64,000 nucleotides of DNA. Origin: Streptomyces sp. NBC_00490. GTDB taxonomy: Bacteria > Actinomycetota > Actinomycetes > Streptomycetales > Streptomycetaceae. Both the position numbers and the translations under genes were made by a program. Each line of letters opens with the position of its first letter. The stretch's first letter is position 1. The notes under the pieces were generated by a model. The model saw nothing but the letters and a program-made list of their open reading frames with translations, was not told the origin of the DNA and ran no database searches. This document shows, in pieces, positions 55,174 to 63,712 of this stretch. The stretch lies in the NCBI RefSeq assembly GCF_036013645.1, contig NZ_CP107869.1, positions 8,866,001 through 8,930,000 of the forward strand, written 5' to 3'.

Positions 55174-58100
55174 ATGAACAGATGGGGCAGACGGCTCCGG
55201 GGCGGGCGCCTCGCCGTCGCAGCAGCATTGATATGGGCGGTGCTCCCGCAGGCCGTATCCGCCCAGGCGGCGGTGTCCGATCCCTGCGGTACGGGGTCGA
55301 ACGCTGTCGTGTGCGAGAACTCCAAGGCGGGCAGCCCGATGTCCGACTGGTACTCGCCCAACTCCTACGGTGACATCAAGGGGTTCACCACCAAGGAGAG
55401 CGTCCAGGCGGGTGACACCGTCCAGTTCAAGATCCAGTCGCCGGTCACCTACCGCGTGGAGATCTACCGACTGGGCTGGTACGGCGGTGACGGGGCGCGC
55501 CTGATGTCGACCACGGCGCAGGCGGCCGTCACCTACCCGGCCAACTACACCAACAAGCCCGCCAGTTGCACCACCAAGGCGAGCACCGGCCTGGTCGACT
55601 GCGGCAACTGGCCCGTGACCGTGAACTGGACCGTGCCCAGCGACGCCGTGTCCGGCCTGTACATCGCGAACCTGGCACAGACCGACGGCGACGGCCTGAT
55701 GCCGTACCCGTTCGTCGTCCGCAAGGACTCCAGCACCTCCGACATCGTCGTGCAGACCAGCGACCAGACCTGGCAGGCGTACAACGACTACGGCGGCCAG
55801 GACCTCTACGGAGGCGCCGGACCGGCACCGGACGGCCGTGCCTACGAGGTCAGTTACAACCGGCCGCTGGACATCGGCGGTGACAACGGCATCTACGGCT
55901 CCGAGTTCATGATGCTGGCGTGGCTGGAACGCAACGGCTACGACGTCAGCTATCTCTCCGGCGTGGACGTGTCGACCCGTGGTGACACCCTGCTGAAGAA
56001 CCACGACGTGTATCTGTCCTCGGGCCACGACGAGTACTGGACACAGAGCCAGTACAACAACGTCCTGGCGGCCCGGAAGGCCGGTGTGCGGCAGGGCTAC
56101 TTCAGCGGCAACGAGGTCTTCTGGAAGACGCGACTCGCCCCGAGCATCGACGGCACCAGCACCTCGAACCGCACCCTGACCTGCTACAAGATGACGAAGA
56201 TGGTCCAGGGCAACGGCATCGCCGACCCCAGCGGTCAGTGGACCGGCACCTGGATGGACCCGACCAGCACCCAGTACGGCATGGACTACCAGCCGCCGAA
56301 CATCCTCACCGGCTCCATGTTCACCGTGAACGGCTACCGCGCCGACGCGATCACGGTCCCCGGCTCGTACGGCAAGAACCGGCTGTGGCGCAACACCTCC
56401 ATCGCGAACCTCACCTCCAGCCAGACCGCCACGTTCCCGGCGGGCACCCTCGGCTACGAGTGGGACAGCGACATCGTCAACAGCACCAGGCCCGCCGGCG
56501 CGATCCATCTGTCGTCCACGACGGTGGACATCGACGACGGCAAGTACCGCCTCGACTGGGGCAACATGTACGGCAACGGGACGGCGACGCACAATCTCGT
56601 CGAGTTCCGCGACCAGGACTCCGGGGCCCTGGTGTTCGGGGCGGGCACCGTGCAGTGGTCGTGGGGCCTGACCAACCTGCCGGCGTACGACCCCGACGAC
56701 GTCGTGGTCACCGAGGACGTCCGCATGCAGCAGGCGACCGTGAACGTCCTCGCCGACATGGGCGTCCAGCCGAAGAGCCTGCAGAGCAACCTCACCGCCA
56801 CCACCGCCTCCACCGACACCACCGGCCCGGCCATCACGGTCACCGCCCCGGCCTCCGGGGCCACCGTCCCGGCGCTGAAGCCGGTCACCGTCAAGGGCAC
56901 CGCCACCGACTCCGGCGGGGGCGTGGTGGCCCGTGTCGAGGTGTCCACGGACGGCGGAACCACCTGGAACGCCGCCACCGGCCTCGCGTCCTGGACCTAC
57001 AGCTGGACGCCGACGACACCGGGCAGCGCGTCCGTCAAGGTCCGCGCGGTGGACGACAGCGTCAACATCGGCGCCGTCACCACCATCCCGCTGACCGTCG
57101 GCCCCCAGGCCTGCCCCTGCACCATCTGGCCGGCCACGGCCGTCCCCGGCACCCTCAACGCGGGTGACGCCGGTCCGCTCGAACTCGGCGTCAAGATCCG
57201 TACCACGGTGGCCGGTTCGATCACCGGTGTCCGCTTCTACAAGTCGCCCGCCAACACCGGCACCCACACCGGCAGCCTGTGGAGCGCCTCCGGCACCCGC
57301 CTGGCCACCGGCACCTTCACCAACGAGACGGCCTCCGGCTGGCAGCAGCTGAACTTCTCCACCCCGGTGACCGTCAAGGCCAACACCACCTACGTCGCCT
57401 CGTACTTCGCCCCCAACGGCGGCTACTCCTACGACGGCGGCTACTTCTCGAACAACTCCGCGGGGCTCGCCCCGCTCACGGCCCTGAAGTCCGGCACCGA
57501 CGGCGGTAACGGCGTCTACCGCTACAGCTCCACCAGCGCCTTCCCGTCCTCGGCGTCCTCGGGCAGCAACTACTGGGTGGACGTGGTGCTGGACACCGCG
57601 ACGGCCAGTACGACCCCGCCCGCCGTCACCTCGACGTCCCCGACCTCGGGAGCCACCGGCGCGTCGATCACCACACCGGTGTCGGCCGTCTTCGACCACG
57701 CCATCGACGGCGACACGCTCACGTTCACGGTGAAGGACCCGAACGGCAACACCGTGCCGGGCGCCAAGACGCTGCCCGCGTCGAACAAGGCGACCTTCAC
57801 CCCGTCGACGGAGCTGGAGCTGCACACCACGTACACCGCCTCCGTCCAGGCGGAGGACCTGTGGGGCAACGCCATGGGGGCCCCGGTGACATGGACGTTC
57901 ACCACCAGCTCCTCCCCGCCCGCGGTCACCTGCCCCTGCACGCTGTGGAACTCCGCCACGGTGCCGGCCAGGACCGCCGTCACCGACGACCCCAACTCCC
58001 TCGAACTGGGCACCCGTTTCCAGTCCTCGGCGAGCGGCTGGGTCACCGGCGTCACCTTCTACAAGGGCGCGACCAACACCGGCACCCACACGGGCAGCCT

Positions 58101-58779
58101 CTGGTCCACCGACGGCACGCTCCTCGCCTCCGGGACCTTCACCAGCGAGTCCGCCTCCGGCTGGCAGACGATGACCTTCGCCACCCCGGTGGCGATCAGC
58201 GCGGACACCGCGTACGTCGTCTCCTACCACGCACCGAACGGCAACTACGCGGTGGACGGCGGCTACTTCGCGTCGGCCCACAAGTCGTATCCGCTGACCG
58301 CCACCGCCGACATCAGCACGGCCCACAACGGGCTCTACCGGTACGGCAGTGACGTGGCCTTCCCCAACGGTTCCTACGGATCCGCGAACTACTGGGTCGG
58401 GCCGCTCTTCACCGCCGAGAACCCGTCCGCGTCACTGACGTCGGGCACCACGTCGGAGGAGACCGCCTCCTCGCTGGCGCGCACGGCCGACGCGGCGCAC
58501 CCGCTCGTCACGACGCTGCCCAGCTCGACGAAGGTCGGGTCGGTGAAGGCGACGGTGACCATCCTGCCGGGCGCCAAGGCCGCGGTCGCCCGCAAGCTCC
58601 ACGTCAAGGCCGTCCTCGACTACGACCGGGCCACCCACAAGGTGTCCGTCCATCTGTCCACCCCGCTGCCGGACGGCACGCGGTTCACGATCACCGTCAC
58701 CGCCAAGGACAAGAAGCACCACACGGTGAAGTCCCGTGACTGGACCCTGACCAGCAAGACCGTCCGCAAGAAGCACTAG
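55174..58779 (+). CDS. large secreted multidomain protein: N,N-dimethylformamidase-beta-like domain plus two DUF4082 domains
   Basis: 1,201 residues. Sec signal peptide (cleavage near VSAQAA). Residues about 60-540 form an N,N-dimethylformamidase large-subunit-like domain (YRVEIYRLGWYGGDGARL, SYNRPLDIGGDNGIYGSEFMM, VYLSSGHDEYWT, GYFSGNEVFWKTRL). Then a bacterial Ig-like domain (about 548-642), DUF4082 (about 646-809), a Big_5-like Ig domain (about 815-910), a second DUF4082 (about 919-1075) and a basic tail ending RKKH. The two DUF4082 copies share NTGTHTGSLW and ASGWQ motifs. Placed among glycan genes, 68 bp after the DegT gene. Enzyme role unknown. Confidence 0.85.
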   Translation: MNRWGRRLRGGRLAVAAALIWAVLPQAVSAQAAVSDPCGTGSNAVVCENSKAGSPMSDWYSPNSYGDIKGFTTKESVQAGDTVQFKIQSPVTYRVEIYRLGWYGGDGARLMSTTAQAAVTYPANYTNKPASCTTKASTGLVDCGNWPVTVNWTVPSDAVSGLYIANLAQTDGDGLMPYPFVVRKDSSTSDIVVQTSDQTWQAYNDYGGQDLYGGAGPAPDGRAYEVSYNRPLDIGGDNGIYGSEFMMLAWLERNGYDVSYLSGVDVSTRGDTLLKNHDVYLSSGHDEYWTQSQYNNVLAARKAGVRQGYFSGNEVFWKTRLAPSIDGTSTSNRTLTCYKMTKMVQGNGIADPSGQWTGTWMDPTSTQYGMDYQPPNILTGSMFTVNGYRADAITVPGSYGKNRLWRNTSIANLTSSQTATFPAGTLGYEWDSDIVNSTRPAGAIHLSSTTVDIDDGKYRLDWGNMYGNGTATHNLVEFRDQDSGALVFGAGTVQWSWGLTNLPAYDPDDVVVTEDVRMQQATVNVLADMGVQPKSLQSNLTATTASTDTTGPAITVTAPASGATVPALKPVTVKGTATDSGGGVVARVEVSTDGGTTWNAATGLASWTYSWTPTTPGSASVKVRAVDDSVNIGAVTTIPLTVGPQACPCTIWPATAVPGTLNAGDAGPLELGVKIRTTVAGSITGVRFYKSPANTGTHTGSLWSASGTRLATGTFTNETASGWQQLNFSTPVTVKANTTYVASYFAPNGGYSYDGGYFSNNSAGLAPLTALKSGTDGGNGVYRYSSTSAFPSSASSGSNYWVDVVLDTATASTTPPAVTSTSPTSGATGASITTPVSAVFDHAIDGDTLTFTVKDPNGNTVPGAKTLPASNKATFTPSTELELHTTYTASVQAEDLWGNAMGAPVTWTFTTSSSPPAVTCPCTLWNSATVPARTAVTDDPNSLELGTRFQSSASGWVTGVTFYKGATNTGTHTGSLWSTDGTLLASGTFTSESASGWQTMTFATPVAISADTAYVVSYHAPNGNYAVDGGYFASAHKSYPLTATADISTAHNGLYRYGSDVAFPNGSYGSANYWVGPLFTAENPSASLTSGTTSEETASSLARTADAAHPLVTTLPSSTKVGSVKATVTILPGAKAAVARKLHVKAVLDYDRATHKVSVHLSTPLPDGTRFTITVTAKDKKHHTVKSRDWTLTSKTVRKKH

Positions 58780-58785
58780 TGCGCA

Positions 58786-58817
58786 CCGGTGCCGGTCTCC
58801 ACGGAGGCCGGCACCGG
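58786..58817 (+). terminator. terminator after the large secreted protein
   Basis: CCGGTGCCGG (58786-58795) and CCGGCACCGG (58808-58817) pair perfectly, and inner bases (CTCC/GGAG) extend the stem to about 14 bp. It lies just before the following glycosyltransferase, which must then have its own promoter or partial readthrough. Confidence 0.7.
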
Positions 58818-58835
58818 GGATTGGCCACATCACCG

Positions 58836-59882
58836 ATGTCCACCGTCAGTGTCGTGATCCCCTGCTACAAGTACGGCGACTTCCTCGCCGACTGCGTCAG
58901 CAGCGTCCTGGACGAGCAGGACGGCGTCGACGTCCGGGTCCTCATCATCGACGACGCCTCACCCGACGACTCGGCGGAGACCGCGCGCAAGCTGGCGGCC
59001 TCCGACCCGCGGATCGAGGTCCTCGTACACGAGACCAACAAGGGCCACATCGCCACCTACAACGAGGGCCTCCTCGAGTGGGCCGACGGTGACTACGTCG
59101 CACTCCTCTCCGCCGACGACCGCCTGGTCCCCGGCGCCCTGGTACGCGCCGCCGGACTCCTCGACGCCCATCCGGAGGCGGGGTTCGCCTACGGCCGTCC
59201 CCTGCGCTTCCAGCACGGCGGCCCGCTGCCCAAGGCCCGCACCGGCGGCACCGGTTCGGTCGTCTACCCCGGGCACTGGTGGCTGGAGCGCCGCTTCCGC
59301 GAAGGCACCGGCTGCATCACCTCGCCCGAGGTCGTCGTCCGCACCAGCCTCCAGCGCGAGGTGGGCGGCTACGACCCCGCGCTCCCGCACGCCGGCGACA
59401 TCGAGATGTGGATGCGGCTCGCGGCCCGCGCCGACGTCGGCTACGTACGCGGCGCCGACCAGGCCTACTACCGCGTCCACGGCAACAACATGTCCACCAC
59501 CGACTTCGGCGGTCAGCTCGACGACCTGCGCCAGCGACTGGTGGCCTACGACTCCGTGCTCGACAAGTGCTTCGACCTGCTGCCGCAGGCCGACCGGCTG
59601 GCCGGCGCCGTGCACACCCGCCTCGCCCGCTTCGCCCTGCGCCGGGCCTACCGTGCCTACGACCGGGGCCGCACCGACGTCGTCCCGGTCGACGAACTCG
59701 TGGACTTCGCGCGGGAGTGCCTGCCGGGCTACGCGCGGCTGCCCGAGTACCGCGCGCTGCGCCTCAGACAGCGGATCGGGGCGAAGACGATGCCGTATCT
59801 GCAACCGCTGGTGTGGTCGGCCGTGGCCGAGCGGGGGCGGGAGTGGCTGTGGTGGGAGTCCTGGAAGCGCCGCGGCATCTGA
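58836..59882 (+). CDS. family 2 glycosyltransferase
   Basis: 348 residues. STVSVVIPCYKYGDFLADCVS, LIIDDASPDDSAETARKLA, LLSADDRLVPGALVRAA (DxD-type motif) and a C-terminal helical part rich in Arg. ATG at 58836 gives the standard N-terminus; the frame extends upstream into the terminator. Adds a sugar to the lipid-linked repeat (inference). Confidence 0.9.
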   Translation: MSTVSVVIPCYKYGDFLADCVSSVLDEQDGVDVRVLIIDDASPDDSAETARKLAASDPRIEVLVHETNKGHIATYNEGLLEWADGDYVALLSADDRLVPGALVRAAGLLDAHPEAGFAYGRPLRFQHGGPLPKARTGGTGSVVYPGHWWLERRFREGTGCITSPEVVVRTSLQREVGGYDPALPHAGDIEMWMRLAARADVGYVRGADQAYYRVHGNNMSTTDFGGQLDDLRQRLVAYDSVLDKCFDLLPQADRLAGAVHTRLARFALRRAYRAYDRGRTDVVPVDELVDFARECLPGYARLPEYRALRLRQRIGAKTMPYLQPLVWSAVAERGREWLWWESWKRRGI

Positions 59883-59938
59883 TGACCACGCCCGACCCGA
59901 GGGCCGCGACCGGCCGCCCCGGCCCACCGCGCGGCAAC

Positions 59939-60610
59939 TCAGCCCGCCACCGGAACCCCGCCCACCTGGGGCAGCGGTTCCGGGGAAGCCTCCTGCCTGC
60001 TCCTGCGACGCAGCGCGTACCGGTCGAACCACAGCGCGCCGAGGACCGCGGCGAGCCCGCCCAGCAGCGCCGTACCGGCCAGCGCACGGCTCTTGGTGCC
60101 CTGGACCTGCGCGGCGCTCGGGGCGACCAGGACCGACGCGTTGATCCGCGCCTCCGGCGCGATCCCCTGCGCCTCCTGGATGTCCGCCACATGCCCGGCG
60201 TAGACGCCGATGATCCGGCGGACCGCGCTGTCGGCCGCGGCGGGATCGCCCCCGCGCGCCTGCACCTGGACCGAGGGGATCAGATAGCGGGGCGTCGCGC
60301 TGGTGCCGCTGTTGCGCGGGATCAGCTGATAGGTGCCGTGCACGCCGGCGGAGGCCAACTCCTTGCGCCCGCCGGGCGATTCGAGCTGCTGGATGACGCC
60401 GTACGAGAGCGTGGCCAGCGGCGGTTGCAGATTCGTCAGCTGGTTCGGCTGGTTGCCCGTCGCCGGCGGCTTGAGGACGACCACCGCCGAACTCAGGTAC
60501 TCCGGGGTCGGGCGGAGCACCGGATAGGCTCCGGCGGCCGTCAGCAGGAGCCCGAGCAACAGCACGTACCAGCGGCGGAGCAGCGCTTCGGCGACGTCAC
60601 GGGGCGACAC
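59939..60610 (-). CDS. Wzz-like chain-length-regulator protein without kinase domain
   Basis: 223 residues, polysaccharide co-polymerase topology: N-terminal helix (LLRRWYVLLLGLLLTAAGAYPVL), periplasm-type middle domain, C-terminal helix (ALAGTALLGGLAAVLGALWF) and basic tail. No Walker motifs. The start resembles the first 40 residues of the protein encoded divergently at 60688. GTG start. Confidence 0.75.
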   Translation of the reverse strand: MSPRDVAEALLRRWYVLLLGLLLTAAGAYPVLRPTPEYLSSAVVVLKPPATGNQPNQLTNLQPPLATLSYGVIQQLESPGGRKELASAGVHGTYQLIPRNSGTSATPRYLIPSVQVQARGGDPAAADSAVRRIIGVYAGHVADIQEAQGIAPEARINASVLVAPSAAQVQGTKSRALAGTALLGGLAAVLGALWFDRYALRRRSRQEASPEPLPQVGGVPVAG

Positions 60611-60687
60611 AGGGTTTCCTTCCGTCGGCCTCGATCCTCGCAGGCGTTGGGGCGAGCCGCTACCGAATCACACCGGGGAGAGTTCTC

Positions 60688-62721
60688 ATGAGCCTGGGCG
60701 ACATCTGGGCGATCATGTGCAGGCGCTGGTACTTCATGGTGCCCCTCACCCTGCTCAGCCTGTTCGCGGGCGGCTATCTGTACCGGACCGTTCCGGTCTC
60801 CTACCAGTCGCAGAGCTCCGTCACCCTGCTGGACTCCACGGCGGTCGCCGAGTTGGCGCCGACCTTCGGCAATCCCATTTCGAACGCAGGCGGTTCACTG
60901 GTCGTGACGGCCGACGTGCTGATCAGGACGCTCCAGTCGAGCGACTCGGCCAAGGAACTGCACTCCCGGGGCGTCACGGACCGGTACACGGTCGGATTCG
61001 CGCCGGCCGCCGACAGCCCGCTGCTCACCCTGAGTGTCACCGGAACCGACCGGGAGAAGGTGCTCCAGGAGACCACCACCCTCACCAAGTTCACCGGGGA
61101 GCAGCTGAAGGCCCTGCAGGCCGCGTCCAAGGTGCCCACCGGGTACCTCGTGCAGGCCGCGCCGGTCGTGCTGCCGCAGACCCCGGTCTCGCAGCCGAAA
61201 GCCCGGTACCAGAACATCGCGTCGGTCGTCATCGTCGGCGTCGTCAGCGCGTTCCTGCTGGCCATCCTGGCCGAAGGCGTCGCGGTGGTCCGCCGCCGGG
61301 GACGGGCCCGGGAGGGATACGTCCCCCGGCGCCATCGCGCCAAGCCCCCGGAGCGGGCGCCCAAGGGCCTGCTGACACGGAGGCTGGACGCCACGACGAT
61401 CCTCACCGGCTATCTGGCGCTCGCCTTCTTCGTCCCGTCGAACCTCACCCTGCCCGCGCTCGGCGGCGTCGGCACCCCGGCCAACGTCTTCGCCCTGCTG
61501 GGACTCCTCTGGTATCTCGCGACATGGCTCGGCGGCCGTATCCGTCCGGCCGAGGGCACCAGACTGCCGCGCGTGGCGATGTGCCTGCTCGCCGTGGCGG
61601 TGCTGCTGTCCTACATCGCCGACGCGACCCGCAGCAGCACGCACGAGGAGGTCCTCGGGGCCGACCGCGGACTCATCGGACTCGGGGTCTGGGTGGCGCT
61701 GGTGGTGCTGGCGTCGGCCGGCATCCAGGACCGCGGCCGGCTGGAGACCCTGATGCGCCGGCTCGTCGTCCTGGGCACGGTGGTCGCCCTCATCGGCTAC
61801 TACGACTTCTTCGCCGCGACCAACATCGCCGACTCCATCCACATCCCCGGCCTCCAGTCGAGCACCGCGGGGATCAGCGCCATGGACCGCGGCTCCTTCA
61901 CCCGGCCGCGCTCGACCACAGCCCATCCGCTGGAGTTCGGCGGGATGCTGGCCATCCTCGTTCCCTTCGCCGTCCACCAGGCGTTCGACCCGGTCCGCCG
62001 GCACGCCGGCGCGCTGCGCCGCTGGGCCCCGGTGGCGATCATGGCGGGCGCGCTGCCGCTGACGGTGTCCAGGACGTCCATCATCGGCGCGCTCATCGTG
62101 ATCCTGGTGATGGTGCCCCGCTGGAAGCCGCAGCGGCGCTGGGCCGCCATCGCCATCATCGTGGGGTCGGTGGCGGGCTTCAAGGTGATCATTCCGGGGC
62201 TGATCGGCACCATCACCAACCTGTTCGCGAGCTTCCTGTCCGGCTCCGACAGCAGCACCCAGGCACGCACCGTGAAGTACAGCGCGATCGTCCCCTACCT
62301 CGACGAACACCCCTGGTTCGGCCGGGGATTCGGGACTTTCACGCCCGACCTGTACTTCTTCACGGACAACCAGTACATGCTGACCCTGGCCGAGATGGGC
62401 ATCGTCGGGCTGGTCGCGCTGCTCGCCCTGTTCATCACCGGCATCCACACCGGCGGCACCATCCGCCGCCTGGCCCGCACCGACTCCGACCGCGAACTCG
62501 GGCAGGCGTTTCTCGCCTCGGCGCTGGTCGCGCTGGTCATCAGCGCCACGTTCGACGCGCTCAGCTTCCCCATGTACGCCGGGATGTTCTTCCTCACCCT
62601 GGGGGCCGGCGGCAGCTACCTCGGCTTCATCCGCCGCGAGGCCGCCGCGGCGGCGGCCGAGGTCCCCGCACCCCGTAAGCCGTCCCAAGCCCAGCTCCCT
62701 GAACTCGTGGAGTCCCGATGA
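60688..62721 (+). CDS. fusion of Wzz-like domain to Wzy/O-antigen-ligase-like polymerase
   Basis: 677 residues. N-terminal Wzz-like part (residues 1-210): helix CRRWYFMVPLTLLSLFAGGYLY, a soluble domain, and helix VVIVGVVSAFLLAILAEGVAVVRRR. Then a multi-helix Wzy_C-like membrane domain (about 235-650) with a periplasmic loop containing the typical STTAHPLEFGG and YLDEHPWFGRGFGTF motifs. Wzz sets chain length and Wzy polymerises; finding both in one chain is unusual. Stop overlaps the next GT2 (ATGA). Confidence 0.85.
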   Translation: MSLGDIWAIMCRRWYFMVPLTLLSLFAGGYLYRTVPVSYQSQSSVTLLDSTAVAELAPTFGNPISNAGGSLVVTADVLIRTLQSSDSAKELHSRGVTDRYTVGFAPAADSPLLTLSVTGTDREKVLQETTTLTKFTGEQLKALQAASKVPTGYLVQAAPVVLPQTPVSQPKARYQNIASVVIVGVVSAFLLAILAEGVAVVRRRGRAREGYVPRRHRAKPPERAPKGLLTRRLDATTILTGYLALAFFVPSNLTLPALGGVGTPANVFALLGLLWYLATWLGGRIRPAEGTRLPRVAMCLLAVAVLLSYIADATRSSTHEEVLGADRGLIGLGVWVALVVLASAGIQDRGRLETLMRRLVVLGTVVALIGYYDFFAATNIADSIHIPGLQSSTAGISAMDRGSFTRPRSTTAHPLEFGGMLAILVPFAVHQAFDPVRRHAGALRRWAPVAIMAGALPLTVSRTSIIGALIVILVMVPRWKPQRRWAAIAIIVGSVAGFKVIIPGLIGTITNLFASFLSGSDSSTQARTVKYSAIVPYLDEHPWFGRGFGTFTPDLYFFTDNQYMLTLAEMGIVGLVALLALFITGIHTGGTIRRLARTDSDRELGQAFLASALVALVISATFDALSFPMYAGMFFLTLGAGGSYLGFIRREAAAAAAEVPAPRKPSQAQLPELVESR

Positions 62722-63617
62722 GCCCCGTCGCCGTCATCGTCGTCACCTGGAACAGCGCCGCGGTGCTCCCCGGGTTCCTCGCCGCCCTTCCCGAGGGCAT
62801 GGCCGGCCTCGACTGGAGGCTGGTCGTCGCCGACAACGACTCCGCCGACGACACCGTCGCCGTTCTGCGGAAGCTGGCGCCGGACACCACGATCGTCCAG
62901 ACCGGCCGCAACGCCGGGTACGCGGCCGGGATCAACGCGGCGCTGGGCGCGGCCGGCGCATACGGGGACGTGCTGATCTGCAACCCCGACATCCGGATGC
63001 GGCAGGGCTGCGCCAAACGCCTCGTCGACAACCTCGGCGACGGGGTGGGGATCGCCGTACCCCTTCTCTACGAGGAGGGCAGCGACACGCCCCACCGCTC
63101 ACTGCGCCGCGAGTCCACCGTGCTCCGGGCTCTCGGCGAGGCCGTGATCGGCAACACCCGGGCCGGACGCTTCCCGGCCCTGAGCGAACTCGTCACCGAC
63201 CCGGCCGCGTACCGGCACCCCACCCGCGCGGACTGGGCGACCGGCGCGCTCATGGCGATATCGGCGGACTGCCTGACCGCGTGCGGCCCGTGGGACGAGT
63301 CCTTCTTCCTCTACTCGGAGGAGACCGAGTACTGCCTGCGAGCGCGGGACAGGGGTTACGCCACCCAACTGGACCCGACAGCCGAGGCAGTACACCTGGG
63401 CGGCGACTCCCAGGTGTCCCCCCGCCTGTGGACCCTCCTCACCCTCAACCGGGTCCGCCTGTACGGGAAGCGCCACGGCCCCCTGGCCACGACCGCCTTC
63501 CGCACAGCGGTCCTGCTCCGCGAAACCTCACGCGCAGCCCTCGGCCGCAAGGCGAGCCGAGCGGCAGCGGCAGCCTTGGCCAGACCAGGCACCTTGAGCA
63601 AGACACCGGGTCCATAG
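62718..63617 (+). CDS. family 2 glycosyltransferase (rhamnosyltransferase-like)
   Basis: 299 residues. VAVIVVTWNSAAVLPGFLAALP, VVADNDSADDTVAVL, VQTGRNAGYAAGINAAL and LICNPDIRM (DxD-like), with FFLYSEETEYCLRARDRGY near the C-terminus: the WbbL/RfbN-type GT2 group. ATGA overlap with the preceding polymerase suggests coupled synthesis. Last gene of the plus-strand locus. Confidence 0.91.
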   Translation: MSPVAVIVVTWNSAAVLPGFLAALPEGMAGLDWRLVVADNDSADDTVAVLRKLAPDTTIVQTGRNAGYAAGINAALGAAGAYGDVLICNPDIRMRQGCAKRLVDNLGDGVGIAVPLLYEEGSDTPHRSLRRESTVLRALGEAVIGNTRAGRFPALSELVTDPAAYRHPTRADWATGALMAISADCLTACGPWDESFFLYSEETEYCLRARDRGYATQLDPTAEAVHLGGDSQVSPRLWTLLTLNRVRLYGKRHGPLATTAFRTAVLLRETSRAALGRKASRAAAAALARPGTLSKTPGP

Positions 63618-63640
63618 TGACGAACCTCGCCCAGTCTCCC

Positions 63641-63690
63641 TAGGGGCGCGGGGAACGGCGCGACCAGCCACGACGGCGCAGCAGCCGACA
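63641..63690. repeat. Streptomyces-type intergenic repeat
   Basis: The stretch AGGGGCGCGGGGAACGGCGC followed by GACCAGCCACGACGGCGCAG is a form I recognise as recurring between genes in many Streptomyces genomes. It lies between two convergent stop codons. Only one copy was noticed in this window. Confidence 0.5.
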
Positions 63691-63712
63691 GTCGACATGC
63701 CCCGGCACCCCC

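Noticed and set aside
55135..58326. 1,000-residue open frame opposite the large secreted protein
   Set aside because: Low-complexity Val/Gly/Arg translation with no domain. The plus strand has a signal peptide and recognisable domains.
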